NCBI GenBank assembly: GCA_023129325.1 | Contig: JAGMCI010000008.1 | Span: 1 to 64,000, forward strand | Direction: 5' to 3' | Length of the DNA: 64,000 bases | DNA from: Caldifarciminota bacterium | Lineage (GTDB): Bacteria; Hydrothermota; UBA3073; JACQXS01; JAGMCI01 | Shown: in pieces, positions 8,693-16,497 of the stretch | Numbering within the stretch: position 1 is the first letter of the stretch | How the letters are laid out: each line of letters opens with the position of its first letter | Position numbers and translations under genes: made by a program | The notes under the pieces: model-generated | Seen by the model: the letters and a program-made list of their open reading frames with translations, nothing else | What the model was told of the DNA's origin: nothing | The model's database searches: none

Positions 8693-9033
8693 TTTAATCC
8701 TCCTTCGCAGACTAAAGCCTGCAACTACAATTACTCTCTCTCAAAAATTCTAAATCCGAAATGCTAAATCTCAATTTCCGAAATTCAAAATAATTTGCAA
8801 TGATAATGATATAGTCCGGATAAATCGGAGTTGCAATCCAAAATTTGGAGGAGCTCTTGCACAGCGATAAGATATACTTCTACGAGAGAGAGAGTGTGTG
8901 TATCATACATACCTCTTAATATAAATATAATCCTTTTTCTCCAATTATCAAGTTTTGAATAGTCCAATTATTCTTTTTTTACCACAAAAACTATAGCCTT
9001 AAGGTTAAAAGAGGTAGTTAGGTGTTGCAGACT
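8693..9033. other. intergenic region with palindromes, no supported gene
   Basis: The stretch holds a palindrome of the TGTAG...CTTTAG... type (8706-8729), an AAATCCGAAAT-type imperfect inverted repeat (about 8740-8790) and a short GA/GT-rich run near 8884-8900. A 60-codon minus-strand frame has no ribosome-binding site or recognisable domain. The promoter of the T9SS cargo gene at 8692 must lie here, but I see no clear -35/-10 pair. Confidence 0.6.
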
Positions 9034-10026
9034 CTATGAGAGGCCAACTTCTTTTCTAACTTCTTTTTCAAGGTTTGAAATCATATCAGGATGATTGGCA
9101 AAGTAGTTGATGGCATTTTCACGACCCTGAGCAAGTTTCTCACCTTTATAAGAAAACCAGGTCCCTGACTTTTCAATTAAGCTATGCTTCACTCCTAAAT
9201 CAAATATATCCCCTGTCCTTGAGATTCCCTTGCCAAAAATGATGTCAAACTCAGCATCCTTAAAAGGAGGGGCGAGCTTGTTCTTTACAACTCTCACTTT
9301 GATATGAGTCCCAATAATTTCATCACCCCTTTTTATCTTGATAACACTTCTTATATCTAATCTTATAGAAGAATGGAATTTTAACGCTAAACCCCCTGGT
9401 GTTGTCATTGGATTGCCAAATACCACGCCAATTTTGTATCTTATCTGATTTATGAAAATGGTGCAAGTTCTTGATTTTGATACAACACTTGTAAGTTTCC
9501 TGAGTGCTTGAGACATAAGTCTTGCCCGTAATCCCATATGAGATTCACCCATCTCGCCCTCAATTTCAGCTCTTGGAACCAGAGCCGCCACAGAGTCAAT
9601 GACTATGACATCAATTGCTCCACTTCTTGTCAGAGTCTCTGCAATTTCAAGTGCCTCTTCACCACTATCTGGCTGAGAGATAAGTAGATTATCAGTATCT
9701 ACCCCTAAGTTCTTAGCATAAACCGGGTCAAGGGCATGCTCTGCATCAATGAATGCACCAACTCCTCCCCTTTTTTGAGCTTCTGCTAAAATATGTAACC
9801 CAAGAGTAGTCTTACCGCTTGCCTCTGGGCCAAATATTTCTATAATTCTGCCACGGGGTATACCGCCTATACATAATGCTGCATCCAAAGAAAGGGAGCC
9901 AGTTGGAATTGCATCCTTTAAGGGCTCAATTTTCTTTTCGCCAAGCCTCATCACAGAGCCTTTTCCAAAACTTTTTTCTATCTCTTTTAAAGCCTCACTT
10001 ATAGCATGTTCTTTTGCTTCCTTCAT
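9034..10026 (-). CDS. recA: recombinase RecA
   Basis: RecA forms filaments on single-stranded DNA, promotes strand exchange and triggers LexA-type self-cleavage. The Walker A motif GPEASGKTT, the Walker B-like strand [10 protein letters not shown], the [16 protein letters not shown] segment with L2 ([12 protein letters not shown]) and the KSGTWFSY C-terminal core are intact. The ATG at 10026 fits best: GGAGG lies 7 bases upstream and the N-terminus then matches the usual spacing to FGKGS. An in-frame ATG at 10074 lies 6 bases after a TATAAT box and could be used by leaderless translation, adding 16 residues. Confidence 0.95.
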   Translation of the reverse strand: MKEAKEHAISEALKEIEKSFGKGSVMRLGEKKIEPLKDAIPTGSLSLDAALCIGGIPRGRIIEIFGPEASGKTTLGLHILAEAQKRGGVGAFIDAEHALDPVYAKNLGVDTDNLLISQPDSGEEALEIAETLTRSGAIDVIVIDSVAALVPRAEIEGEMGESHMGLRARLMSQALRKLTSVVSKSRTCTIFINQIRYKIGVVFGNPMTTPGGLALKFHSSIRLDIRSVIKIKRGDEIIGTHIKVRVVKNKLAPPFKDAEFDIIFGKGISRTGDIFDLGVKHSLIEKSGTWFSYKGEKLAQGRENAINYFANHPDMISNLEKEVRKEVGLS

Positions 10027-10080
10027 TTTAGAGCCTCCAGTCTCCTTTGTAAGATGTTCTTTTGATTCTTCCATCTTGGT

Positions 10081-10111
10081 ATTATATTAGCATAAAGTTT
10101 AATGATGTCAA
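10081..10111 (-). promoter_or_regulatory. promoter of recA
   Basis: On the minus strand TTGACA (10111-10106) and TATAAT (10086-10081) are separated by 19 bases, somewhat long. The -35 box forms an inverted repeat with that of the divergent gene at 10176 across an A/T tract. Confidence 0.5.
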
Positions 10112-10129
10112 GAAAAAATAATTTTTTTC

Positions 10130-10158
10130 TTGACTTTAAAGTAGAATTAGTATATTTA
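10130..10158 (+). promoter_or_regulatory. promoter of the Lys/Glu-rich protein gene
   Basis: TTGACT, 17 bases, TATTTA, then AAAGGAG and the ATG at 10176. It is divergent from the recA promoter. Confidence 0.5.
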
Positions 10159-10175
10159 ATTAAAAAGGAGTTGAT

Positions 10176-11012
10176 ATGGAAGATAAAGAAAAAACTTCAG
10201 AGGAAAAAGAAGTAAAAAAGAAACCTGTAAAGAAAGAGGCAGTTCCTAAAGAGAAAGCCGTGGAGTCTAAAAAAGAGGTCAAGAAATCCGCCTCAGGCGG
10301 ACTCACGAAGGAAGTTAAAGAACCTAAGGTTAGGGAAGAGGTTAAAGAAGAAAAGAAACCTCCTGTTAAAGAGAAGGAAGTTCCTGTAGAAGAGAAAACT
10401 GCAGAAATTCCCAAAGAAGAAGTCCCCGTAGAGGAAAAGGTAGTAAAAGAAGTAGAGAAAAAAGAGGTAACTCCTGAAGAAAAATCCGCCTCAGGCGGAC
10501 TCAGGAAGGAAGTCAAGAAGCCTGAGGGAGAGAAAGAAATAAAGCCCCCTGTTGAAGAAAAGGAATCCGCGAAGGAAGAGGTAACTCCTGAAAAGAAACC
10601 TGCAGAAGCTCCGAAGGAGGCAAAAAAACTTGAGGCAGAAGAAAAAAAGGAGCCTTTAGAGAAAGAGACAGTTCCTGAAGAGAAAGTTGTAGAGGCTGAA
10701 AAAGAGGTTAAAGAAGAAAAGAAACCCCCTGTTGAAAAGAAGGAAGTTCCTGCTGAAGAGAAAGCTGCGGGAGCCCCAAAGGAAGCTAAAGAACCTGAGG
10801 TCAAGGAAGAGGCCAAAGAAGAAGAAAAGAAGCCTCCTGTTGAAGAGAAGGAAGTTTCTGCAAAAAAGAAAAAGAAGAAAATAAGAAGGCTGACTCTTGC
10901 AGAAGTAGAGGAGAAACTAAAGGTTGTGGAATCTACTATGGGAGGATTTCAATCAAAGTATGCTCAACACCTCTTAAGAAGAAAAGAACAGCTACTTCAA
11001 AAAATGCATTAA
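10176..11012 (+). CDS. Lys/Glu/Pro-rich low-complexity protein with a short helical C-terminus
   Basis: About 235 of 278 residues consist of degenerate repeats of the type EKKPPVEEKEVPAEEK and APKEAKEPEVKEE, probably extended or weakly helical. The last 45 residues (RRLTLAEVEEKL, QSKYAQHLLRRKEQLLQKM) look like an ordered helical hairpin. There is no signal peptide or membrane helix. A good AAAGGAG site precedes the ATG. Two palindromic elements are inserted in frame, each giving SASGGL (codons 39-44 and 105-110). The function is unknown; a flexible linker or scaffold is possible, with the C-terminal helix as a docking part. Confidence 0.7.
   Translation: MEDKEKTSEEKEVKKKPVKKEAVPKEKAVESKKEVKKSASGGLTKEVKEPKVREEVKEEKKPPVKEKEVPVEEKTAEIPKEEVPVEEKVVKEVEKKEVTPEEKSASGGLRKEVKKPEGEKEIKPPVEEKESAKEEVTPEKKPAEAPKEAKKLEAEEKKEPLEKETVPEEKVVEAEKEVKEEKKPPVEKKEVPAEEKAAGAPKEAKEPEVKEEAKEEEKKPPVEEKEVSAKKKKKKIRRLTLAEVEEKLKVVESTMGGFQSKYAQHLLRRKEQLLQKMH
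10287..10301. repeat. in-frame palindrome encoding SASGGL (copy 1)
   Basis: TCCGCCTCAGGCGGA inside the Lys/Glu-rich coding region. It breaks the charged repeat with small and hydrophobic residues, as expected for an insertion. Confidence 0.8.
10485..10499. repeat. in-frame palindrome encoding SASGGL (copy 2)
   Basis: A second identical copy 198 bases (66 codons) downstream, in the same frame and flanked by a similar KEVK context, so it could have arisen by duplication of the surrounding repeat or by a second insertion. Confidence 0.8.
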
Positions 11013-11054
11013 TTTTTGAGACCACGGATAGACATTGACACACACGGATAAATT

Positions 11055-11519
11055 TTATTGTTTAATAAATATGGGGATGTGAACCGCTCCCAAGCACACA
11101 AGACTGACAATCATTCCTGCTAACAAGACTCCAAGAATAATAGCCGGGAGAGCAAATTTAAACCTCACCCCTAAAAGGAAAGCGGCTACACTTCCAGTCC
11201 ACGCTCCAGTGATTGGTAGAGGAATCATAACAAATAAAATTAGTCCTAATGCCTCATATTTTTCTATCAATTTAGAACGCTTTAAGGTATACTTGAACCA
11301 CCAATCAAAAAAAGTGTCAAATGGTTTATACCTTCTTAAAAAATTAGAAATTGGTCCAAGGAGCAAAAGTATTGGCACAACAGGAATCAAATTACCAATT
11401 ACAGATAAACCATAGGCTTGCCAATGTCCCATTCCTTGGCTCCATGCATAAGGGATAGCTCCTCTTAGTTCAGATATTGGAGCCATTGATAAAAGAAGGG
11501 TTATAAGATTTACTTTCAT
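11055..11519 (-). CDS. small multi-drug export family membrane protein (COG2426)
   Basis: This 154-residue integral membrane protein carries the family's SELRGAIPYA motif near residue 17, a central PFDTFFDWWFKYTLKRS loop and the segment IPLPITGAWTGSVAAFLLG. Four membrane helices are visible. The family (Pfam Sm_multidrug_ex) is widespread; its transport role is assumed and the substrate is not known. The ATG lies 7 bases after a TAAAAT box without a ribosome-binding site, suggesting leaderless translation. It is divergent from the glycerate kinase gene. Confidence 0.85.
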   Translation of the reverse strand: MKVNLITLLLSMAPISELRGAIPYAWSQGMGHWQAYGLSVIGNLIPVVPILLLLGPISNFLRRYKPFDTFFDWWFKYTLKRSKLIEKYEALGLILFVMIPLPITGAWTGSVAAFLLGVRFKFALPAIILGVLLAGMIVSLVCLGAVHIPIFIKQ

Positions 11520-11526
11520 AGATAGA

Positions 11527-11554
11527 ATTTTATTATATTTATCTCAAAAATCAA
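11527..11554 (-). promoter_or_regulatory. promoter of the small export protein, probably leaderless
   Basis: On the minus strand TTGATT, 16 bases, TAAAAT, then 7 bases to the ATG. Confidence 0.45.
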
Positions 11555-11561
11555 GTTTTAT

Positions 11562-11590
11562 TTGACAAATATAGTTTATTAAATTAAAAT
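11562..11590 (+). promoter_or_regulatory. promoter of glycerate kinase, probably leaderless
   Basis: TTGACA, 17 bases, TAAAAT, then 6 bases to the ATG at 11597. Confidence 0.55.
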
Positions 11591-11596
11591 GGGGCT

Positions 11597-12727
11597 ATGA
11601 AAATTGTTATTGCTCCAAATGCCTTTAAAGATTGCTTAAGTTCAATAGAAGTAGCCAATTGTATTGAGAAAGGATTATATGTAGGCACCCCTGAAACAAG
11701 TTCAGGGTCAAATCGTGCGGTAAAGCTGGTAAAAATACCACTTGCCGATGGGGGGGATGGCACACTTGAGGTTCTCACTTTTAAAGCAGGGCGCCGGTAT
11801 AAGAAAAAAGTTCACGGGCCGCTATGGGATTTGGTTGAAGCAGAATATGGTATTTTAGATAATGGAACAGCAATAATAGAACTTGCTTTGTCTTCTGGAT
11901 TATCTCTTCTATCTCCTGATAAAAGAAATCCAATAAACACAACAACTTATGGAACTGGAGAACTTATAAAAGATGCTTTAAATAAAGGTGTGAAAAAAAT
12001 AATACTTGGTGTTGGTGGCAGTGCTACTTGCGATGGAGGAGCTGGAATATTGGCAAGATTAGGTATAAAATTTATAAATAAACAAGGTAAATCTTTTATT
12101 CCAGTTGGCAAAACTCTTAAAGATATAAAAGAGATTGATTTTACAAGTTGTATAAAATTACCCAAAACCATAGTAGCTTGTGATGTTTTTAATCCACTTC
12201 TTGGCAAAGATGGAGCCGCAAATGTTTATGCACCCCAAAAAGGGGCATCATCTGAAGAAGTAAAACTATTAGAAAAAGGACTAACTCACTTTTCAAATCT
12301 TGTCCCAGAGGGCAAAAAATTAAGCCAGCTCCCAGGAGTTGGAGCTTCAGGCGGTGCGCCATTTGGATTATCGCTAATTGGAGCAAAAATTGTGAGTGGA
12401 GCAAAACTTATGATGGAAATGCTTGACTTTGAGAAAAAGGCAAAAGATGCCTCTCTTATAATTACAGGCGAAGGCGGAATAAACGAGAATACAAAATATG
12501 GCAAAGTAGTATATGAAGTAATGCAATTTGGCAGAAAGCATAAAATACCCGTAATTGCAATAACAGGGAATATTGGCAAAGGAACCCAGGAGCTTTATAA
12601 ACAAGGATTAACTTCAATTATTACTATAGGAAATGGTCCAATTTCCTTGAAACAATCAATACAAGATGCCTCAAGACTCTTGGAAGATGCTGCAGAGAGA
12701 CTGGGAAGGATGATAAGCATAATTTAA
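11597..12727 (+). CDS. glycerate 2-kinase (GlxK/GarK family)
   Basis: The enzyme phosphorylates D-glycerate with ATP, feeding 2-phosphoglycerate into glycolysis. The N-terminus MKIVIAPNAFKDCLSSIE, the segment IPLADGGDGTLEVL, the glycine-rich GVGGSATCDGGAGILARLG and the late LIITGEGGINENTKYGKVVYEV are characteristic. The 376-residue length is normal. The start follows a -10 box by 6 bases. No other glycerate-pathway gene is adjacent, so the source of glycerate (serine, glyoxylate or sugar-acid breakdown) is not shown here. Confidence 0.92.
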   Translation: MKIVIAPNAFKDCLSSIEVANCIEKGLYVGTPETSSGSNRAVKLVKIPLADGGDGTLEVLTFKAGRRYKKKVHGPLWDLVEAEYGILDNGTAIIELALSSGLSLLSPDKRNPINTTTYGTGELIKDALNKGVKKIILGVGGSATCDGGAGILARLGIKFINKQGKSFIPVGKTLKDIKEIDFTSCIKLPKTIVACDVFNPLLGKDGAANVYAPQKGASSEEVKLLEKGLTHFSNLVPEGKKLSQLPGVGASGGAPFGLSLIGAKIVSGAKLMMEMLDFEKKAKDASLIITGEGGINENTKYGKVVYEVMQFGRKHKIPVIAITGNIGKGTQELYKQGLTSIITIGNGPISLKQSIQDASRLLEDAAERLGRMISII

Positions 12728-12960
12728 AGTATAAACCATAGAGAGGGTGATAAAGAGAACACAGAGTTTTTTATTTCTTGTTTTTCCCATTTTTCCGTCT
12801 TTCCCTTTTTTCCCTTCATTACACAAAATTCAGTTTAATTCGGTGATTTTCGGTGTTTAATGCATTTTCTGGGTTTATTTTTTCTCTGTGGACTCTAATA
12901 TTCTCTGTGTTCTCTGTGGTTAAAGATTAGCAAGAATGATAAACAGTATCAAATAAAAAA
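12728..12960. repeat. intergenic repeat cluster
   Basis: This gene-free stretch holds copies of two dispersed repeat types: imperfect inverted ACAGAGA / TCTCTGTG segments (12740-12770 and 12890-12925) and a pyrimidine-rich TTTTCCC-type segment (12775-12832). Nothing in it looks coding. Confidence 0.65.
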
Positions 12961-12962
12961 AC

Positions 12963-12991
12963 TTGACATTTCTACGAGAACTAAATAAAAT
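12963..12991 (+). promoter_or_regulatory. promoter of the T9SS-cargo leader (copy 1)
   Basis: TTGACA, 17 bases, TAAAAT. It lies about 100 bases upstream of the pseudoknot leader element and over 200 bases upstream of the T9SS gene start at 13202, so the transcript has a long structured leader. Confidence 0.6.
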
Positions 12992-13049
12992 AAATAGATA
13001 GTTCTTTGGAATTCTGATTGCTTCAGGTAAAGATTTAGAGATTTAATTG

Positions 13050-13134
13050 TAGAAGGGGTGATGCCTATGAAGAAAAAAACATCTCTTTTTGCTAAGTGGA
13101 AGAACAAGAAGAGATGTAGACCAGGTCTTCCACG
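13050..13134 (+). ncRNA. candidate structured leader RNA (H-type pseudoknot), copy 1
   Basis: The box GGGGTGATGCCTATGAAG is followed by stem 1 (ACATCTCTT 13079-13087 with AAGAGATGT 13109-13117) and stem 2 (GTGGAAGA 13096-13103 with TCTTCCAC 13126-13133). Stem 2 starts inside the loop of stem 1, so the fold is an H-type pseudoknot with 8, 5 and 8 unpaired bases. A second copy with the same topology lies at 22931-23145, also before a T9SS cargo gene. I do not recognise it as a known riboswitch class. The alternative is a small coding sequence: ATG at 13061 opens 30 codons of a basic peptide, ending at 13153, but the frame is not kept in copy 2. Confidence 0.6.
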
Positions 13135-13156
13135 AAAATTGGTAAATGGTTAAATA

Positions 13157-13184
13157 GTAGGGGCAGACCTATGTGTCTGCCTAC
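13157..13184. repeat. palindrome between leader RNA and T9SS gene
   Basis: GTAGGGGCAGACC ... GTCTGCCTAC. Removing it would bring the distance from pseudoknot to start codon to 40 bases, close to the 35 bases in copy 2, so it looks like a later insertion. Confidence 0.7.
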
Positions 13185-13201
13185 ACGAATTGGAGAGAAA
13201 G

Positions 13202-14998
13202 ATGAAGAATTATGTAAAAGATATTTTGGCAGTTGCTATAATAGCGTTTATTCTGCCCGTAACTTTGTATTCCTGGTCCACAGACCCGACAGTTAACACC
13301 GCTATATGTGATACATTTAATTACTATACTAATCCTACCATAGTGAGTGCTGGTTCAAGTGGTGCTATAATTGCCTGGGAAGGTAGTCGTCCTACTGGTG
13401 AATATACATACCTTATTGGCGTATTTGCTCAAAAGGTGGATTCACTTGGGAATAATCTATGGCAAAAAAATGGTGTCAGAGTGTGTAGCACTGATTATGT
13501 GTTTTTTGGCTTATTGCCAGCAATAACTGATGATGGTGCTGGTGGCACTATAATTGTCTGGAACCAACAAGAACCTACATCATATTTTACCCATGACATC
13601 TATGCTCAGCGGCTTGATGCCGATGGCATCCCACAATGGACATCAGGTGGAGTGGCAGTCTGTGCTGAGGATAGTAATCAAGCCAGGCCCAGAATAGTGA
13701 GTGATGGTGCTGGTGGTGCTATAATTGTATGGTATGATGAACGCAAAGGAGAAGACAGCGTTCGTGTTTATGGGCAACGTATTGATGCAGATGGCAGCCC
13801 ACAATGGGCAACAGAGGGGATACCTATCACTACATGGGGGACACTGGGTTCTTCTTATACAGGGGCTGTCTATCCAACTATTAGCGATGGCAGTGGCGGT
13901 GCAATAATTGTCTGGCGGAATTTTTCCTATGGTGACTATTGGAAATATGTTTATGCCCAGCGCGTAGATGCGGGCGGCAACCTGCTCTGGGACCCAAATG
14001 GAGCAATGGTCTGCACAACTGGGTCTGATGGTAGTGACCCAGCCATAACATCTGATGGCAGTGGTGGTGCTATAATTGCATGGGGATTTGAGGTCTATGA
14101 AGGACCCCAGGGCTTACTTGCTCAGAGAATTGATTCATCTGGCACACTCCAGTGGGGACTAAACGGTGCCCTTGCTTGCAGTCTCTACGCAGATGATTTA
14201 ACCGATTTCATTGCTATTACGACTGATGATGCTGGTGGTGCAATCATGGCGTGGGGATATGACCGATTTGGAACCTGGCCCGATATATTCGGACAACGAA
14301 TTGATGCCAACGGCAGTCGACAGTGGGGTGTTTATGGAAAGACTGTTTTTATGTCTCCGGGAGACTCTAGCGCTATCGCCCCAATGATTATACCAGATGG
14401 CAGCGGCGGTGCTGTAATTGGAGTAATTAATAATACTTGGCTCGATTATGACCTCTATGCCCAGAGAGTAGATGCAGATGGTATTACACAATGGACAACA
14501 CCAGGAGTGGCAATTTGTACTCATGATAGTATGCTGGACCCTGGATTTGGTTATCCGAACATTATCACAACAGACCAGCAGGGTGGAGCTATATTTGTCT
14601 GGCAAGATAAAAGGAATTATGACCCAGCTACTTACAAGAAGGTTTACACAATTTATGCTCAGCGTGTTATGGGCAATGGCGAGCTTGGTCCTTCTGGACC
14701 TGGGGTTGAGGAGACAGAAAACAGAAGTCAGATACCAGAAATCAGACTAATGCAGAATTATCCAAATCCATTTAATCAGAAGACTGTTATTCGTTATTCG
14801 TGTCCGTGTCCGTGTAAAGTCTCTTTAAAGATTTATGATGTGTGTGGTAAATTAGTAAGGACATTGGTTAATGAACTGAAGTCAGCCGGCGCTTATACTG
14901 TAAAATGGAATGGTGAAGATATGCCAAGCGGTCTTTATTTCTACCAGTTAAAGGTTGGGCAAAAGACACGAACTAAGAAGTTACTATTGATTCGCTGA
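13202..14998 (+). CDS. exported beta-propeller-like protein with T9SS sorting domain
   Basis: After a signal peptide (KDILAVAIIAFILPVTLYSW) the protein has about nine 55-residue repeats built on the pattern DGAGGAIIVWYD ... VYGQRIDADGSPQW, probably propeller blades. It ends in a T9SS sorting domain (YPNPFNQKTVIRYSC, IYDVCGKLVRTL, GLYFYQL, KKLLLIR). The ATG at 13202 with GGAGAG upstream was chosen over an in-frame TTG at 13190. A pseudoknot leader and a palindrome lie upstream. It is expected to be exported and fixed to, or released from, the cell surface; no enzymatic domain is seen. Confidence 0.85.
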   Translation: MKNYVKDILAVAIIAFILPVTLYSWSTDPTVNTAICDTFNYYTNPTIVSAGSSGAIIAWEGSRPTGEYTYLIGVFAQKVDSLGNNLWQKNGVRVCSTDYVFFGLLPAITDDGAGGTIIVWNQQEPTSYFTHDIYAQRLDADGIPQWTSGGVAVCAEDSNQARPRIVSDGAGGAIIVWYDERKGEDSVRVYGQRIDADGSPQWATEGIPITTWGTLGSSYTGAVYPTISDGSGGAIIVWRNFSYGDYWKYVYAQRVDAGGNLLWDPNGAMVCTTGSDGSDPAITSDGSGGAIIAWGFEVYEGPQGLLAQRIDSSGTLQWGLNGALACSLYADDLTDFIAITTDDAGGAIMAWGYDRFGTWPDIFGQRIDANGSRQWGVYGKTVFMSPGDSSAIAPMIIPDGSGGAVIGVINNTWLDYDLYAQRVDADGITQWTTPGVAICTHDSMLDPGFGYPNIITTDQQGGAIFVWQDKRNYDPATYKKVYTIYAQRVMGNGELGPSGPGVEETENRSQIPEIRLMQNYPNPFNQKTVIRYSCPCPCKVSLKIYDVCGKLVRTLVNELKSAGAYTVKWNGEDMPSGLYFYQLKVGQKTRTKKLLLIR

Positions 14999-15587
14999 CC
15001 TGTTAGTGGAATAGTGGAAAGAGATGTAGGGTAAACCTTTAGGTTTGCAAGAGACAAATCTTTCATAGAAAATAGGAGTGTGTCTGAAAATTCAAGAAAT
15101 AATCACGAAACCACGAAGGAACGAAATCACGAAAAACTTAAGTCTTTTATTTATAATGATTTAGAAAACTTTGTGTTTTCAATATTTCGTGCTTTTCCCG
15201 ACAGGGATCCCGTTTCCGACAGGAATCCCGTCGGGACGGGACGGGGCGTGATAAAAAAGTAGTTTTCGGACAACCTCCTATCAAATAGTTGAATGGTAAG
15301 TAGTGTTAGTTGAATAGTTCACCCCGCAGGATTGCGGGATACCACCAATTAACCATTTAACTAATTACCATTTAACCAGAATATGAGGGAAGATGAGCCA
15401 ATGTAAAGACCCTGGCGACAAATTTTGTGAGTGTGAGGCTCACAAGTATTTTCATCGATTCATATATGGAGATGTTTAGAAATAAGGATTTTAAAGGAGG
15501 CGAAGGTCATTTTAGTGTTTGCAGACTCTTTATTTATAGGTGTTTGCAAATGCTAAACAGCCTTTTTATTTGAAAAGGAGGTGTGAT
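14999..15587. other. intergenic repeat array before the lipoprotein gene
   Basis: In order: a TGTAG...CTTTAG... palindrome (15025-15049), an ACCACGAA / TTCGTG inverted repeat (15098-15195), a dense CCCGAC/GTCGGG run (15197-15245), ATGGTTAAAT-type repeats around a CCCGCA/TGCGGG palindrome (15285-15375), and a hairpin TTGTGAG ... CTCACAA (about 15425-15448). The 60-codon frame at 15080 is made of these repeats and is not a gene. Confidence 0.65.
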
Positions 15588-16346
15588 ATGTTACAGAAAG
15601 GTTTTGTATACTTGAGCGTGCTTGCGATACTTGCAGGCTGTGAGAGGAAGGAGAAGATATCCGAAGATATGGTTTTGGTACCTGCCGGAACATTCATCAT
15701 GGGCTCAACTACAGGAAAGTTCGATGAACAACCTGAACACGAGGTCTATGTCGATTCTTTCTATATTGACAAGTATGAGGTAACAAATCGGGAATACAAA
15801 GAGTTTTGCGACCGATTTAACAGACCATATCCGCCAGAGCCTGGATTCGATGGGATGGAAGAATATTTTCTTAATTATCCCGACTATCCAGTAGTAAATG
15901 TTTCTTGGGAGAGTGCCCGTGATTATTGTTTTCTTCACAAGTTAAAAAGATTACCAACCGAAGCAGAATGGGAAAAAGCTGCAAGGGGAACAGATAAAAG
16001 AAAATATCCTTGGGGTAATCAGTGGGATAGCTTGAGATGTAGCAATCAGTCGAAATCACCGGTACCAGTGGGTAGCTTCAAGTTGGATAAAAGCCCTTAT
16101 GGATGCTATGATATGGCTGGTAATGTCCAAGAGTGGGTTAGCGATAACTATGAACCCGAGTACTATAAAAAGAGTCCTGGAAAAAATCCAGAATGTGAGC
16201 TTACAACTTATTTGCGTTGTATCCGTGGTGGGTCGTATGAGTCTCTCACTCCTGAAACGGATTGCCAATGTACTGCTCGCGATGCTGGGTTTGCGAAGAG
16301 TACTGATAGCTATATCGGTTTTAGATGCGCGAAGGAGGTTAGGTGA
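15588..16346 (+). CDS. lipoprotein of the formylglycine-generating-enzyme (SUMF1) fold
   Basis: A lipoprotein signal with LAGC (Cys18) leads into an FGE-sulfatase domain: MVLVPAGTFIMGS, EHEVYVDSFYIDKYEVTNREY, PVVNVSWESARDYC, RLPTEAEWEKAARG, YPWGNQWD, GCYDMAGNVQEW and RGGSYES ... GFRCA. True FGE oxidises cysteine to formylglycine with a copper-binding cysteine pair; here several cysteines (DCQC) lie near the end but the exact catalytic pair cannot be confirmed, and many relatives of this fold are non-catalytic sugar- or protein-binding parts. The start at 15588 has AAAGGAGGTG upstream; the GTG at 15540 lacks a site. It opens a row of seven exported or membrane protein genes. Confidence 0.85.
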   Translation: MLQKGFVYLSVLAILAGCERKEKISEDMVLVPAGTFIMGSTTGKFDEQPEHEVYVDSFYIDKYEVTNREYKEFCDRFNRPYPPEPGFDGMEEYFLNYPDYPVVNVSWESARDYCFLHKLKRLPTEAEWEKAARGTDKRKYPWGNQWDSLRCSNQSKSPVPVGSFKLDKSPYGCYDMAGNVQEWVSDNYEPEYYKKSPGKNPECELTTYLRCIRGGSYESLTPETDCQCTARDAGFAKSTDSYIGFRCAKEVR

Positions 16347-16369
16347 AGGAAGAGATTGTTGCAAATACT

Positions 16370-16480
16370 GTTAATCCGTTAATGGTTGCGCAAAAATGTG
16401 TGAATAAACCACAGAGAGCATAGTGAGAAAAAGGAGATAAAAACTCTGTGTTCTCTGTGGTTGATTTTATGTAACATTTG
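16370..16480. repeat. inverted CACAGAGA repeat
   Basis: ACCACAGAGAG (from about 16410) and TTCTCTGTGGT (to about 16460) form an imperfect inverted repeat between two genes. Confidence 0.6.
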
Positions 16481-16497
16481 AAAAAGAGGATGATATT

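Noticed and set aside
8785-8967. 60-codon minus-strand frame upstream of the T9SS gene at 8692
   Set aside because: No start site, no known domain; the stretch more likely holds the promoter and leader of the T9SS gene.
10160-10816. 218-codon minus-strand frame, Ser/Phe-rich
   Set aside because: It is the antisense shadow of the Lys/Glu-rich gene, whose promoter, ribosome-binding site and codon pattern are good.
13061-13153. 30-codon basic peptide in leader copy 1
   Set aside because: Its frame is broken after seven codons in copy 2 and shifted by an indel in the pseudoknot, while pairing is kept, so the RNA reading is preferred; a leader peptide in copy 1 alone is not excluded.
15080-15262. 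60-codon plus-strand frame
   Set aside because: It is made of an ACCACGAA inverted repeat and CCCGAC palindromes, has no ribosome-binding site and no protein-like composition.
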